From: an uncultured Aureispira sp.
GTDB taxonomy: Bacteria; Bacteroidota; Bacteroidia; Chitinophagales; Saprospiraceae
Reading direction: 5' to 3'
Length of the DNA stretch: 45,529 nucleotides
NCBI GenBank assembly: GCA_905480485.1
Contig: CAJQQM010000210.1
Span: 1 to 45,529, forward strand
A program made the position numbers and the translations under genes. Below, piece by piece: positions 36,256-45,209 of the stretch (positions are counted from its first letter, which is position 1; every line of letters begins with the position of its first letter). A model generated the notes under the pieces. That model ran no database searches and had not been told where the DNA came from. It was given only the letters and a program-made list of their open reading frames with translations.

Positions 36256-37247
36256 ATGAAAGCATTACTTCAAAAATTATTTCAACAACATTACTTAAGC
36301 TATGAAGAAGCTAAAAGTAGTTTGATGATGATAACAACACAACAGGTAAACATCGCTCAATTAGCTTCGTTTCTGACCGTCTTTAGGATGCGTCCAATTG
36401 CCCGACAAGAATTAGAAGGATTTAGAGATGCTTTGTTAGAATTGTGCAGGCCTATATCATTAGATCAGCATGACTGTGTCGATATGTGCGGCACGGGTGG
36501 CGACGGCAAAGATACCTTTAATATATCTACCTTGGCAGCTGTAGTAGTGGCAGGGGCAGGCTACAAGGTAGCAAAACATGGCAATTATGGTGTATCATCT
36601 GTTTGCGGTTCTTCGAATGTTTTAGAGAAAACCGGCTACACCTTTAGCAATCAAAATTCGGTTTTGGAAAAGCAACTAGACAAGCACCATTTGTGTTTTT
36701 TGCATGCCCCTTTATTTCATCCTGTCATGAAAGCAGTCGGACCGGTTCGTAATCAGTTAGGTTTGCGCACTTTTTTCAATCTTTTAGGACCAATGGTAAA
36801 TCCGGCAAACCCCAAAAGCAAGTCGTTGGAGTTGCCGATTTACACATACTTAGATTGTACCAATATGTTTTGCAACAAACCAATCGCAACTACGCAATTG
36901 TGCACAGTCTTGATGGCTACGATGAAGTTTCCTTGACCGGCGAATTTAAACTCGTGACGCCACAACGCGAGCAAGTTTTGAGCCCACAGCAACTGGGTAA
37001 AAATGTAAACAAGTCAATAGACCTACATGGAGGAAGTAGCATCAAAGAATCAGCAGCAATTTTTATGCACATTTTGAGTGCCAAGGGCAACAAAGCCCAA
37101 AACGACGTTGTTTGCAGCAATGCAGGGATAGCGATTCAACGTTTTAGGCCGACCCGAAGTTTAGAGGACTGTATAGACGAAGCCGAAACCGCGCTATTAA
37201 GCAAAAAAGCCTATAAAAATTATATATCACTAGTAGAAACTATTTAA
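36256..37247 (+). pseudogene. trpD: Anthranilate phosphoribosyltransferase, frameshifted in this sequence
   Basis: Two overlapping frames together give a full-length TrpD of about 330 residues, which transfers phosphoribosyl to anthranilate. The first frame has DMCGTGGDGKDTFNISTLAA, KHGNYGVSSVCGSSNVLEK and RNQLGLRTFFNLLGPMVNPA. After PANPKS (36817-36819) the family sequence QVVGVADLHILRLYQYVLQQ continues only in the -1 frame from 36819. One base, most simply a C in AGCCAA, is missing. No standard slippery heptamer is present at the site. Both halves are well conserved, so a sequencing error or a very recent mutation is likelier than old decay. Confidence 0.92.
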
Positions 37248-37248
37248 A

Positions 37249-38067
37249 ATGAACAATTTTCTTGAAAAAATAATCGCATATAAATACCAGGAAGTAGAAA
37301 AAAACAAAAATTTTTATCCCACAAAACTATTGGAGCAAAGTATCTATTTTGAAACAGCAGCCGTATCTATGAAAGGTTTTTTATTGCGCAAAAATGCCTC
37401 GGGTATCATTGCCGAATTCAAACGAGCATCTCCCTCTAAAGGAACTATTAATAAACACGCAGCGGTTGAAACGGTTTCGATAGGCTATATGCAAGCAGGG
37501 GCATCGGCTTTATCGGTCCTTACCGATGCTCATTTTTTTGACGGTAGTAACCAAGACTTGACAGAAGCTAGAAAGTTTAATTATGCTCCAATTTTGTATA
37601 AGAATTTTATTGTAGACGAATACCAGCTAATTGAAGCAAAGGCCGCAGGGGCGGATGTAATTTTGTTGATTGCAGAATGTCTTACAAAAACACAATTAAA
37701 AAATCTAGCTACCACAGCCAAAAGCCTGGGCCTTGAAGTTTTAATGGAATTGCACGATGCCCTTCAGCTTGAAAAATTATGCGAGCAGGTAGATATTGTG
37801 GGGGTAAATAATCGCGATTTAAAAAGTTTTGAAGTGTCGATTAAAAGGTCTATTGAAATTGGTGCCTTGATTCCCGAATCCTTTCTAAAGATTTCTGAAT
37901 CGGGAATTCGACATCCTGAAACGGTTCTAAGTTTACGACAACACGGATTTAAAGGTTTTTTGATGGGGGAACACTTTATGCGGCATGCCCGACCTCAAGA
38001 CGCTTGTTCAAAATTTATCAAATCCATCAAACAACAACAAAAACCTTTGTATGCCTATGAAAATTAA
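37249..38067 (+). CDS. trpC: Indole-3-glycerol phosphate synthase
   Basis: The 272-residue product is a TIM barrel that closes the indole ring of CdRP. Conserved blocks: GIIAEFKRASPSKGTIN (catalytic Glu and Lys), GASALSVLTDAHFFDGS, PILYKNFIVDEYQL, AGADVILLIAECL, VGVNNRDLKSFEV and ISESGI. It begins one base after the end of trpD and overlaps trpF by 11 bases, so translation is probably coupled. Confidence 0.96.
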   Translation: MNNFLEKIIAYKYQEVEKNKNFYPTKLLEQSIYFETAAVSMKGFLLRKNASGIIAEFKRASPSKGTINKHAAVETVSIGYMQAGASALSVLTDAHFFDGSNQDLTEARKFNYAPILYKNFIVDEYQLIEAKAAGADVILLIAECLTKTQLKNLATTAKSLGLEVLMELHDALQLEKLCEQVDIVGVNNRDLKSFEVSIKRSIEIGALIPESFLKISESGIRHPETVLSLRQHGFKGFLMGEHFMRHARPQDACSKFIKSIKQQQKPLYAYEN

Positions 38068-38680
38068 AGTCTGTGGTATGCGGGACCCTAGCAATATAAA
38101 ATCGATCGATGCACTAGGAATCGACTTTATGGGGTTTATATTTTACAATAAATCCCCGCGCTTCACCAACTACTCAAGTGATCATAAAAGCCCAATTAAG
38201 GCTCAAAAAATCGGTGTTTTTGTCAATAGTTCTCAAGAAGAAATATTGACAAAAGTAGTCGAACATCAATTGCGATATGTGCAGCTTCACGGAAGTGAAT
38301 CGTCAGAATTTTGTGCACAACTAAGCCAAAAAGGGGTTGCGATTGTTAAAGCTTTTCAGGTCGATAATTTTTTTGACTTTGAATTGATCAAGGCTTATGA
38401 ATCGGTGTGCAGCTATTTTCTTTTTGATGCCAAAGGCAAGCACTATGGTGGCAACGGTATACAGTTTAATTGGCAAATCTTAAAAAACTACCGGTTAGAT
38501 ACACCCTATTTTTTGAGTGGGGGTATCGATTTAGAAAGTATAGAGAAACTCAAAAACATGCACTTACCGGGATTATATGCTATCGATATTAACAGCAAGT
38601 TTGAAATTGATCCTGGCATGAAAAACATTGAGCTTGTTAAGCTCCTAACCCAAAAATTATCCACCTTAAAGTACCATTAG
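38057..38680 (+). CDS. trpF: Phosphoribosylanthranilate isomerase
   Basis: The start at 38057 gives [13 protein letters not shown], the usual opening with the catalytic Cys; upstream in-frame codons lie within trpC. The 207-residue TIM barrel has [37 protein letters not shown] (catalytic Asp) and FLSGGID. Normal length. It overlaps trpC by 11 bases, and trpB follows after two bases. Confidence 0.96.
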   Translation: MKIKVCGMRDPSNIKSIDALGIDFMGFIFYNKSPRFTNYSSDHKSPIKAQKIGVFVNSSQEEILTKVVEHQLRYVQLHGSESSEFCAQLSQKGVAIVKAFQVDNFFDFELIKAYESVCSYFLFDAKGKHYGGNGIQFNWQILKNYRLDTPYFLSGGIDLESIEKLKNMHLPGLYAIDINSKFEIDPGMKNIELVKLLTQKLSTLKYH

Positions 38681-38682
38681 CG

Positions 38683-39900
38683 ATGCAACAATATCAAATA
38701 AATGAAGACGGTTTTTATGGCAATTTTGGCGGTGCATATATCCCCGAAATGCTTTATCCCAATATAGAAGAATTAAAAAATAAGTATACTGATATAATAA
38801 AGTCCGAGCAATTCCAACAATCATTTCGCCTACTTCTCAAAGATTATGTAGGACGGCCAAGCCCACTTTATTTTGCCAAGCGTTTAAGTCAGCAATATAA
38901 GGCACAAATCTACCTTAAAAGAGAAGACCTTTGCCATACAGGAGCGCATAAAATAAACAATACCATCGGACAAATACTTTTAGCTAAGTCGCTCAAAAAA
39001 AGTAGAATTATTGCCGAAACAGGAGCCGGACAACATGGTGTTGCTACCGCGACCGTTTGTGCCTTAATGGGTATGGAGTGCATTGTTTATATGGGGGCAC
39101 ATGATATTCAACGACAAGCTCCAAATGTTGGGCGCATGAAAATGCTAGGGGCTAAAGTAATCGCCGTGCACAGTGGTAGTAAGACCTTGAAAGATGCCAC
39201 AAATGAAGCCATTAGAGATTGGATTAGCCATCCAACCAATACACACTATATAATAGGGTCTGTTGTAGGACCACATCCTTACCCCGATATGGTGGCTCGT
39301 TTCCAATCGGTAATTAGCGAGGAAATACAGCTGCAACTAATGGAGCAGACGGGTCGAGATTATCCAGACAAAATAATAGCCTGTGTCGGAGGAGGCTCGA
39401 ATGCAGCAGGAGCATTTTACCACTATATAGACCAAACGAAGGTGGACCTAATTGCCGTCGAAGCAGCAGGGGCCGGCCTGTACTCCGGCAAATCTGCTGC
39501 TACTAGTGTTTTGGGGACCGAGGGAATTATCCATGCAAGCAAAACTTTATTGATGCAAACGGCTGACGGACAAATAGTTGAGCCTCATTCTATTTCTGCA
39601 GGCCTTGATTATCCTGGTATAGGCCCTATGCACGCGCACCTTTTGACAACTAAAAGAGCGAAGGCTATAGCAATTACCGACCAAGAAGCCCTACAGGCTG
39701 CCTATCACCTGAGTCAAGTAGAAGGTATCATCCCTGCGCTTGAAACAGCGCATGCATTTGCAGCCCTTGAAAAAATCAGATTCCATAAAAATGAAGTGGT
39801 CGTCGTTAATTTATCGGGAAGAGGCGACAAAGACTTACAGACCTATCTTAAATACGCCGATCAATTTATCAATCAAAAACACAAAAGCGATGCAAAATAG
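38683..39900 (+). CDS. trpB: Tryptophan synthase beta subunit
   Basis: The 405-residue product is a PLP enzyme joining indole and serine. The PLP lysine lies in [15 protein letters not shown]; the phosphate loop is [57 protein letters not shown] and [11 protein letters not shown] are the other family blocks. It is the longer TrpB1 type that pairs with TrpA. It overlaps trpA by 11 bases. Confidence 0.97.
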   Translation: MQQYQINEDGFYGNFGGAYIPEMLYPNIEELKNKYTDIIKSEQFQQSFRLLLKDYVGRPSPLYFAKRLSQQYKAQIYLKREDLCHTGAHKINNTIGQILLAKSLKKSRIIAETGAGQHGVATATVCALMGMECIVYMGAHDIQRQAPNVGRMKMLGAKVIAVHSGSKTLKDATNEAIRDWISHPTNTHYIIGSVVGPHPYPDMVARFQSVISEEIQLQLMEQTGRDYPDKIIACVGGGSNAAGAFYHYIDQTKVDLIAVEAAGAGLYSGKSAATSVLGTEGIIHASKTLLMQTADGQIVEPHSISAGLDYPGIGPMHAHLLTTKRAKAIAITDQEALQAAYHLSQVEGIIPALETAHAFAALEKIRFHKNEVVVVNLSGRGDKDLQTYLKYADQFINQKHKSDAK

Positions 39901-40681
39901 ATTCCAACATTTATTTGATAAGAAGTCAGAGAACATCTTAAATGTATACTTTACTGCAGGATATCCAAATTTGGATTCAACCAAAGAACTCTTGCACAAC
40001 TTAGAAGTAGCCGGGGCAGATATAGTAGAAATTGGAATGCCTTATTCCGATCCTTTAGCCGACGGACCAACCTTGCAGAAAAGTAGTGCTGTAGCACTAG
40101 AAAATGGGATGTCTATCACTGTATTGTTTGAACAGCTCCAAGATATTCGTTCAGAAACACAGCTCCCGATTGTTCTGATGGGCTACTTAAATCCTGTGTT
40201 ACAATATGGCCTGGAAGCATTTTTGAAGCACTGTGCAAACCTTCAAATTGATGGTTTAATTTTGCCCGATATGCCCTTGAGTATTTATCAAAGCGACTAC
40301 GCGGTTTTATTTAACAAATATCAAATCAAACCAATTTTTTTGATTACTCCTTCTACCTCTGAAGCTCGTATTAGGGCTATTGATACGCTTAGTGAAGCAT
40401 TTATTTATGTAGTTTCTACGGCTAATACCACCGGAAGTGATCAATTATTTACCGATGCTACCATTCAATATTTCAAAAGAATTAAAAACATGCAGCTTCA
40501 AACGCCCTGTTTGATTGGTTTTGGAGTATCTCGACATGATCATTTTAAAGAAACTTGTAAATATGCTTCAGGGGCTATTATCGGAAGTGCTTTTATTCGA
40601 CATGTTCAATCAAAAGGTATTAGTTCATCCTCTATTCAATCATTTATAGGATCTATAAAAGGGTCTTACGTACTACAATAA
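39890..40681 (+). CDS. trpA: Tryptophan synthase alpha subunit
   Basis: The start at 39890 gives [12 protein letters not shown]; longer in-frame versions lie within trpB. The 263-residue TIM barrel cleaves indole-glycerol phosphate. Catalytic Glu and Asp lie in [18 protein letters not shown] and the Asp of [20 protein letters not shown] and IGFGVSRHD complete the phosphate site. The 11-base overlap with trpB matches that of trpC and trpF. Confidence 0.96.
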   Translation: MQNRFQHLFDKKSENILNVYFTAGYPNLDSTKELLHNLEVAGADIVEIGMPYSDPLADGPTLQKSSAVALENGMSITVLFEQLQDIRSETQLPIVLMGYLNPVLQYGLEAFLKHCANLQIDGLILPDMPLSIYQSDYAVLFNKYQIKPIFLITPSTSEARIRAIDTLSEAFIYVVSTANTTGSDQLFTDATIQYFKRIKNMQLQTPCLIGFGVSRHDHFKETCKYASGAIIGSAFIRHVQSKGISSSSIQSFIGSIKGSYVLQ

Positions 40682-40693
40682 TATTAATAAGCT

Positions 40694-41710
40694 ATGATTA
40701 TTCAATTAGAAAAAAATATTCGAACCGATCATTACCAAGCACTTATACAACAGTTGGAAAAAATTGGTTATCAATACACAGCCGTTCAAACTCAGGTTCA
40801 AAACTATTTAGTTGCCATTGGTAATGCGTCTTTTGACATTAGAAGTATTGGTTCTTTGCAAGGCGTCAAAGATTTGCATCGAGTAAGCGACGATTATAAA
40901 TTAGTCTCTTCTAAATGGAAAGTTCAAGCTAGTCAAATAGATTTGGGCGAAGGCATTAAAATTGGTCGTGGTCAATTTCAAATTATGGCTGGCCCTTGTT
41001 CTATTGAGGGAGAAAAACAAATTTTTGAAACGGTTCAACATTTAGTCAAAAATAATGTTAAGGTTATGAGAGGAGGTGTATACAAGCCTAGAAGCTCTCC
41101 ATATTCGTTCAGAGGTTTGGGTATTGACGGGCTTAAATCTTTTTATAAAGCTTGTAAAAGCGAAGGGATCAAAATCATCACTGAAGTGATGCAGATGGAC
41201 CAAATTGAGCCGATGTATGAGTATGTTGATATCTTTCAGGTAGGCGCTAGGAATGCACAAAATTTCAATTTATTGGATGCCCTTGGAGCGGTAGACAAAC
41301 CGGTAATGCTTAAAAGAGGCATTTCGGGCACTATTAATGAATTACTGCAAGCTGCTGAGTATGTATTCTCGAGTGGAAATGAAAAGATTTTGCTTTGTGA
41401 ACGGGGTATTCGTTCTTTTGAAGGTAGCTACCGTAACACCCTTGACTTGAACGCGGTGCCTATACTCAAAGACAAATCACATTTGCCCGTTATAGTTGAC
41501 CCTTCACATGGTATCGGTATTCGAAAACATGTTGAACGTATGGCCTTAGCTGCAGTATTGGCAGGTGCGGATGGGTTGATTGTAGAAGTGCATCAAGAAC
41601 CTGAAAAGGCTTTTTCTGATGGCCAACAAACCTTGTCGTTTCAAGAGGCCAACGAATTGTATTCCCATATTAATCAAACGGTAGCGTTTAGAGATAAATT
41701 ATATTCATAA
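40694..41710 (+). CDS. aroF: 3-deoxy-7-phosphoheptulonate (DAHP) synthase, type I-beta with regulatory domain
   Basis: The 338-residue product makes the first compound of the shikimate pathway from PEP and erythrose 4-phosphate. Residues 1-72 form a ferredoxin-like domain, as in the Thermotoga enzyme, where it mediates aromatic amino acid feedback. The catalytic barrel has QIMAGPCSIEGEKQIF, GGVYKPRSSPYSFRGLG, KRGISGTINELLQAAEYV, LCERGIRSFEG, DPSHGIGIRKHV and GLIVEVHQEPEKAFSDG. It follows trpA by 12 bases, so the entry step of the pathway shares the trp transcript. The symbol aroF is used in the broad AroF-family sense. Confidence 0.95.
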   Translation: MIIQLEKNIRTDHYQALIQQLEKIGYQYTAVQTQVQNYLVAIGNASFDIRSIGSLQGVKDLHRVSDDYKLVSSKWKVQASQIDLGEGIKIGRGQFQIMAGPCSIEGEKQIFETVQHLVKNNVKVMRGGVYKPRSSPYSFRGLGIDGLKSFYKACKSEGIKIITEVMQMDQIEPMYEYVDIFQVGARNAQNFNLLDALGAVDKPVMLKRGISGTINELLQAAEYVFSSGNEKILLCERGIRSFEGSYRNTLDLNAVPILKDKSHLPVIVDPSHGIGIRKHVERMALAAVLAGADGLIVEVHQEPEKAFSDGQQTLSFQEANELYSHINQTVAFRDKLYS

Positions 41711-41740
41711 TATCGGCTTTTTAGTCACAACAGCACCCAA

Positions 41741-42979
41741 ATGTCATCAATCAGTTTGCAAGCACCAAACCACCAAAGCCCTATGCACCTGCAAGGTTCA
41801 ATTACACTAAATGGTTCCAAAAGTATTAGTAACCGCCTTTTAATCATTCAGTCTCTTTGTGAACAATCTTTCCAGATTAAGGATTTGTCCAATGCAAAAG
41901 ATACGGTTATACTTCAAACTTTACTAACCAAAATTGAAGACCCTCTATTGGATGCAGGCGATGCGGGAACGAGTTACCGTTTTTTGACAGCTATGCTCGC
42001 GCTAAGAGGCAAGAATCAGTTTTTGATTGGGAGTAAACGCATGTGTGAACGCCCTATCGGTGTCTTGGTCGATGCACTAAATGAATTAGGGGCCAATGTA
42101 GTTTATGCAGGGAGTGCCGGATTCCCCCCGCTCAACCTCAAGGAACACGATGCAGCCTCATGGGGCTGCCGCGTACACATAGGGGCACATGTAAGTAGTC
42201 AGTTCATTTCTGCATTGTTATTAATAGGCCCTTTGATGCCTAATGGTATAGAACTAATTTTAGAGGGTAAAATAATTTCGAGGCCCTACATACAAATGAC
42301 CCTTAATTTGATGGACCGTTTTGGTATTTTGTCTGTTTGGAACAAAAATATGATAAAAGTACCGCCTCAAAACTACACCGCTATTGATTGTAAAGTAGAA
42401 GCCGATTGGTCGGCAGCCTCCTACTTTTACAGCTTTGCCGCTTTATCGCAAGAATCCGGTTTACAGCTGAACGGTTTGTACCGAGATTCTGTACAAGGTG
42501 ATGCAGTTGTTGCTGAACTCATGACAAAATTTGGTATTGAAACGACTTACAACGAGCAAGGGATTTTCATCGAAAAGAAGGGTTCGGTTGTTGATAAGTT
42601 TTATCACGACTTTAGCGATTGTCCAGATTTGGCTCAAACATTTGCTGTATTGTGTGCAGCGATGAATATAGAGGCAGAATTGACGGGTTTAGATACTCTA
42701 AGTATCAAAGAAACAGACAGAATTGCTGCTTTGTACACTGAATTAACCAAACTAGGATGTCATGTTGTTATTAGTTCTAACAGCCTGATAATTACCAAAG
42801 GGATAGATAATAGATGCCAAAAAGTACAAATAGACACCTATAACGACCACCGAATGGCGATGTCTTTCGCTCCATTGTGCCTAATTCTGGAAGAATTGGT
42901 GTTTGACGACAAACAAGTAGTTAGCAAATCTTATCCAGACTTTTGGAATGATTTGGCGGCTATAGGTATTGTCCACTAA
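41741..42979 (+). CDS. aroA: 3-phosphoshikimate 1-carboxyvinyltransferase (EPSP synthase)
   Basis: The 412-residue product adds enolpyruvyl to shikimate 3-phosphate, the step before chorismate synthase. Blocks: LNGSKSISNRLLIIQSL (phosphate binding), LDAGDAGTSYRFLTAML, RPIGVLVDALNELGA, VSSQFISALLLIGPL, DWSAASYFYSFAAL and KETDRIAAL, with DTYNDHRMAMSFAPL near the end. It starts 30 bases after the DAHP synthase gene and closes the operon. Its end overlaps the convergent phosphoesterase gene by four bases with no terminator visible. Confidence 0.95.
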   Translation: MSSISLQAPNHQSPMHLQGSITLNGSKSISNRLLIIQSLCEQSFQIKDLSNAKDTVILQTLLTKIEDPLLDAGDAGTSYRFLTAMLALRGKNQFLIGSKRMCERPIGVLVDALNELGANVVYAGSAGFPPLNLKEHDAASWGCRVHIGAHVSSQFISALLLIGPLMPNGIELILEGKIISRPYIQMTLNLMDRFGILSVWNKNMIKVPPQNYTAIDCKVEADWSAASYFYSFAALSQESGLQLNGLYRDSVQGDAVVAELMTKFGIETTYNEQGIFIEKKGSVVDKFYHDFSDCPDLAQTFAVLCAAMNIEAELTGLDTLSIKETDRIAALYTELTKLGCHVVISSNSLIITKGIDNRCQKVQIDTYNDHRMAMSFAPLCLILEELVFDDKQVVSKSYPDFWNDLAAIGIVH

Positions 42980-43785
42980 TTTTTTTCAGGTCTATTTTGT
43001 GGCCATTGAGGGATATCCTTGTGTACACTCCCTGCTTCAAAAATACAGATTAAGCGTTTACGGCAGATGTGCTTTTCTTTTGGATAGCCATATGCATTGT
43101 TAAGGAAACAAATCCCTTCCTTTTGGAAAGATCGATTCAGATGACTATGCCCATATATATGTATATCGGGTTTAATCTCTTTGATTTGTTGCCACAGTGA
43201 TTTGCTGCCAAAAACAGGAAACAAAGCCCTCACAAAATCGGGTATATCTGACGGAAACATAGATGTGAAGGGTAAAAAGTGCGAAAAACTGATGGTTGGC
43301 ACCTTAGAGGCTGGCAACAAAGGTTGATTATACTGATGAAAAAATGTAGTGACGGCCTCTAACCCCCAACTACCCCAATCACATTTCCTAAAATCTTTCC
43401 AAGCCCTTGCTATCAGTTTGCTAGGATGACCAAAAGAAAAATCGTACCAACTATATAATGGAATTATACGTACTTCAGGGTTGTCGAAGACCTCCGTTTC
43501 AATCCCACACTTGCTGGCCAAATCAAGCACCTTTCTAAATTTTTCAAAAGAATCCAACGCATCCGATTGGTGTATCCAAAGGTCGTGGTTGCCTGGCAGA
43601 AAAAATACCTTTTTGAATTTTGTACTTAATTGTTGGAATAAGGATTCAGTTTCGAGCAAATCATCGCTTATATCTCCTGCTATAATTAAAAAATCATCTA
43701 GATACTGAATCGGCGAAAGTTGGTAAAACCATTTTTTGTTTTCGTCATAATCGATGTGCAAATCAGAAGTAGCCCAAACTTTCAT
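42976..43785 (-). CDS. Metallophosphoesterase (calcineurin-like)
   Basis: The 269-residue product has all five metallophosphoesterase blocks: SDLHIDY, AGDISDD, GNHDLW, FSHFLP and YGHSHLN. It is therefore probably an active two-metal hydrolase in the cytoplasm; no signal peptide is present. The substrate cannot be told from the sequence. It is convergent with aroA and shares the four last bases with it. A 304-base gap upstream separates it from the fasciclin gene. Confidence 0.88.
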   Translation of the reverse strand: MKVWATSDLHIDYDENKKWFYQLSPIQYLDDFLIIAGDISDDLLETESLFQQLSTKFKKVFFLPGNHDLWIHQSDALDSFEKFRKVLDLASKCGIETEVFDNPEVRIIPLYSWYDFSFGHPSKLIARAWKDFRKCDWGSWGLEAVTTFFHQYNQPLLPASKVPTISFSHFLPFTSMFPSDIPDFVRALFPVFGSKSLWQQIKEIKPDIHIYGHSHLNRSFQKEGICFLNNAYGYPKEKHICRKRLICIFEAGSVHKDIPQWPQNRPEKN

Positions 43786-44089
43786 GTATTTATTATTTAA
43801 TTAGATAAAAAATATTTATGGTATTATTTTATAAAAAAAAAGAAACTAAAAAACCTCTTTATAACGCCTACAGGCCAAATAACCATCAAAATTAGACCAT
43901 AATAAGAGTAACGAATAACAGCTTAAGTTACGCTAAAATTTAGATTATGTTTAATAAACTTAACAAAAGATTAAACAAAACTTCGGTGTATTTGTTAGAG
44001 ACTTGTGAATTAATTCGGAGAAGTCTAAATATGCTGAAACAAGACTATAACTAAAAGTAAGCTTCTAAATTTATACAAACTATTATATT
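43786..44089. other. Gene-poor divergent intergenic region
   Basis: This AT-rich 304-base stretch holds the promoters for the phosphoesterase (minus) and the fasciclin lipoprotein (plus). No full TAnnTTTG box at a convincing spacing was found. A 35-codon plus-strand frame (43947-44054, starts MFNKLNKRLNKTSVYLLE) is present, of doubtful reality. No hairpin terminator or tRNA was seen. Confidence 0.6.
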
Positions 44090-45058
44090 ATGTTATCCAC
44101 TAATTTTAAATTTTTTGCCCTATTGCTAAGTTTTTCAGCGTTGTTTTTTACTTCATGTGACGAAACTGAAACTCCTGTTACCGAAGATCCTAAAAACATA
44201 GTTGAATTAGCTCAGGAAACAAGTGACTTAAGTAGTTTAGTTGCTGCCTTAACCGATAGCAGACACACAACAGATTTTGTTGCCTTGTTGTCAGGTACAA
44301 CTGACTATACTGTTTTTGCTCCAACGAATACTGCTTTCCAAGCACTTTTAGATTCTGATGCATCTTGGAATTCAATTGCTGATATTCCAATCGCTACGCT
44401 TGATGCTGTTTTGAAGCATCATGTAATTGCAGGTTCTGTTTTATCTACTGATTTGACAGCTTCTTATGTCAATACCCTCAGCATGGGAGCAAATAGTGAG
44501 GCGATGTCTTTGCAAATCGATGTTGATCCTGCAGTTCGTTTTAACGGTTCTGCATCTCCTGTAACGGTTGACATTGATGCCTCTAACGGTACTATTCATA
44601 CTATTGATGCTGTTATGTTGCCTGCAAATGTTGTTACGCACGCTACAAACGGTGCTAGCTTTACGACTTTAGTGGCTGCCTTAACTGATTCTAGACATAC
44701 TACTGACTTTGTTGCTGTATTATCCGGAACGGGTCCTTTTACTGTTTTTGCTCCGACAAATGATGCTTTTCAAGCATTGTTAGATTCTGATTCTACTTGG
44801 AATGGATTAGCTGATATTCCAATCGCTACGCTTGACGCAGTACTTTCTTACCATGTTGTAAACGGTGCTAACGTTCAGTCTGATGAGTTGACTGATGGTC
44901 AATCAGTAACTATGTTGAGCAACGGAACAACTACTGTTGATCTTTCGATGGGTGCTAAATTAACTACATCTAGTGGACAATCTATCAATATTACAGCTAC
45001 CGATGTTCAAGGAACAAATGGTGTTGTACATGTAATTGATGCAGTAATGCTGCCCTAA
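44090..45058 (+). CDS. Lipoprotein with two fasciclin (FAS1) domains
   Basis: The 322-residue product has a lipobox FTSC (lipidated Cys23), a short Glu/Thr/Pro linker, and two FAS1 domains (about 35-178 and 183-322). Each has the FAS1 H1 box (DYTVFAPTNTAFQALL / PFTVFAPTNDAFQALL) and the H2 box (GTIHTIDAVMLP / GVVHVIDAVMLP). The domains are very similar, so they come from an internal duplication. FAS1 domains act in cell-surface adhesion or matrix binding. The gene is monocistronic and ended by a strong terminator. Confidence 0.94.
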   Translation: MLSTNFKFFALLLSFSALFFTSCDETETPVTEDPKNIVELAQETSDLSSLVAALTDSRHTTDFVALLSGTTDYTVFAPTNTAFQALLDSDASWNSIADIPIATLDAVLKHHVIAGSVLSTDLTASYVNTLSMGANSEAMSLQIDVDPAVRFNGSASPVTVDIDASNGTIHTIDAVMLPANVVTHATNGASFTTLVAALTDSRHTTDFVAVLSGTGPFTVFAPTNDAFQALLDSDSTWNGLADIPIATLDAVLSYHVVNGANVQSDELTDGQSVTMLSNGTTTVDLSMGAKLTTSSGQSINITATDVQGTNGVVHVIDAVMLP

Positions 45059-45080
45059 CTACATAGCATAAATTACTGTA

Positions 45081-45117
45081 AGAGGCTGCCTGATTAAATC
45101 AGGCAGCCTCTTTTTTG
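45081..45117 (+). terminator. Intrinsic terminator after the fasciclin gene
   Basis: A perfect stem AGAGGCTGCCTGAT / ATCAGGCAGCCTCT (45081-45111) with a 3-base loop is followed by a T-run, 22 bases after the fasciclin stop codon. Confidence 0.95.
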
Positions 45118-45209
45118 TATAGTTACACCAACGACTTTGGCATTTGTTTTGAAGCTTAAACCTTGTCCAGGCTCCACTAATTTAATGATCCCAATCAAAA
45201 CCATCATGT

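Noticed and set aside
36811-36825. Programmed -1 frameshift in trpD
   Set aside because: The bases CCCCAAAAGCAAG do not form an in-frame X XXY YYZ slippery heptamer; deletion or sequencing error is simpler.
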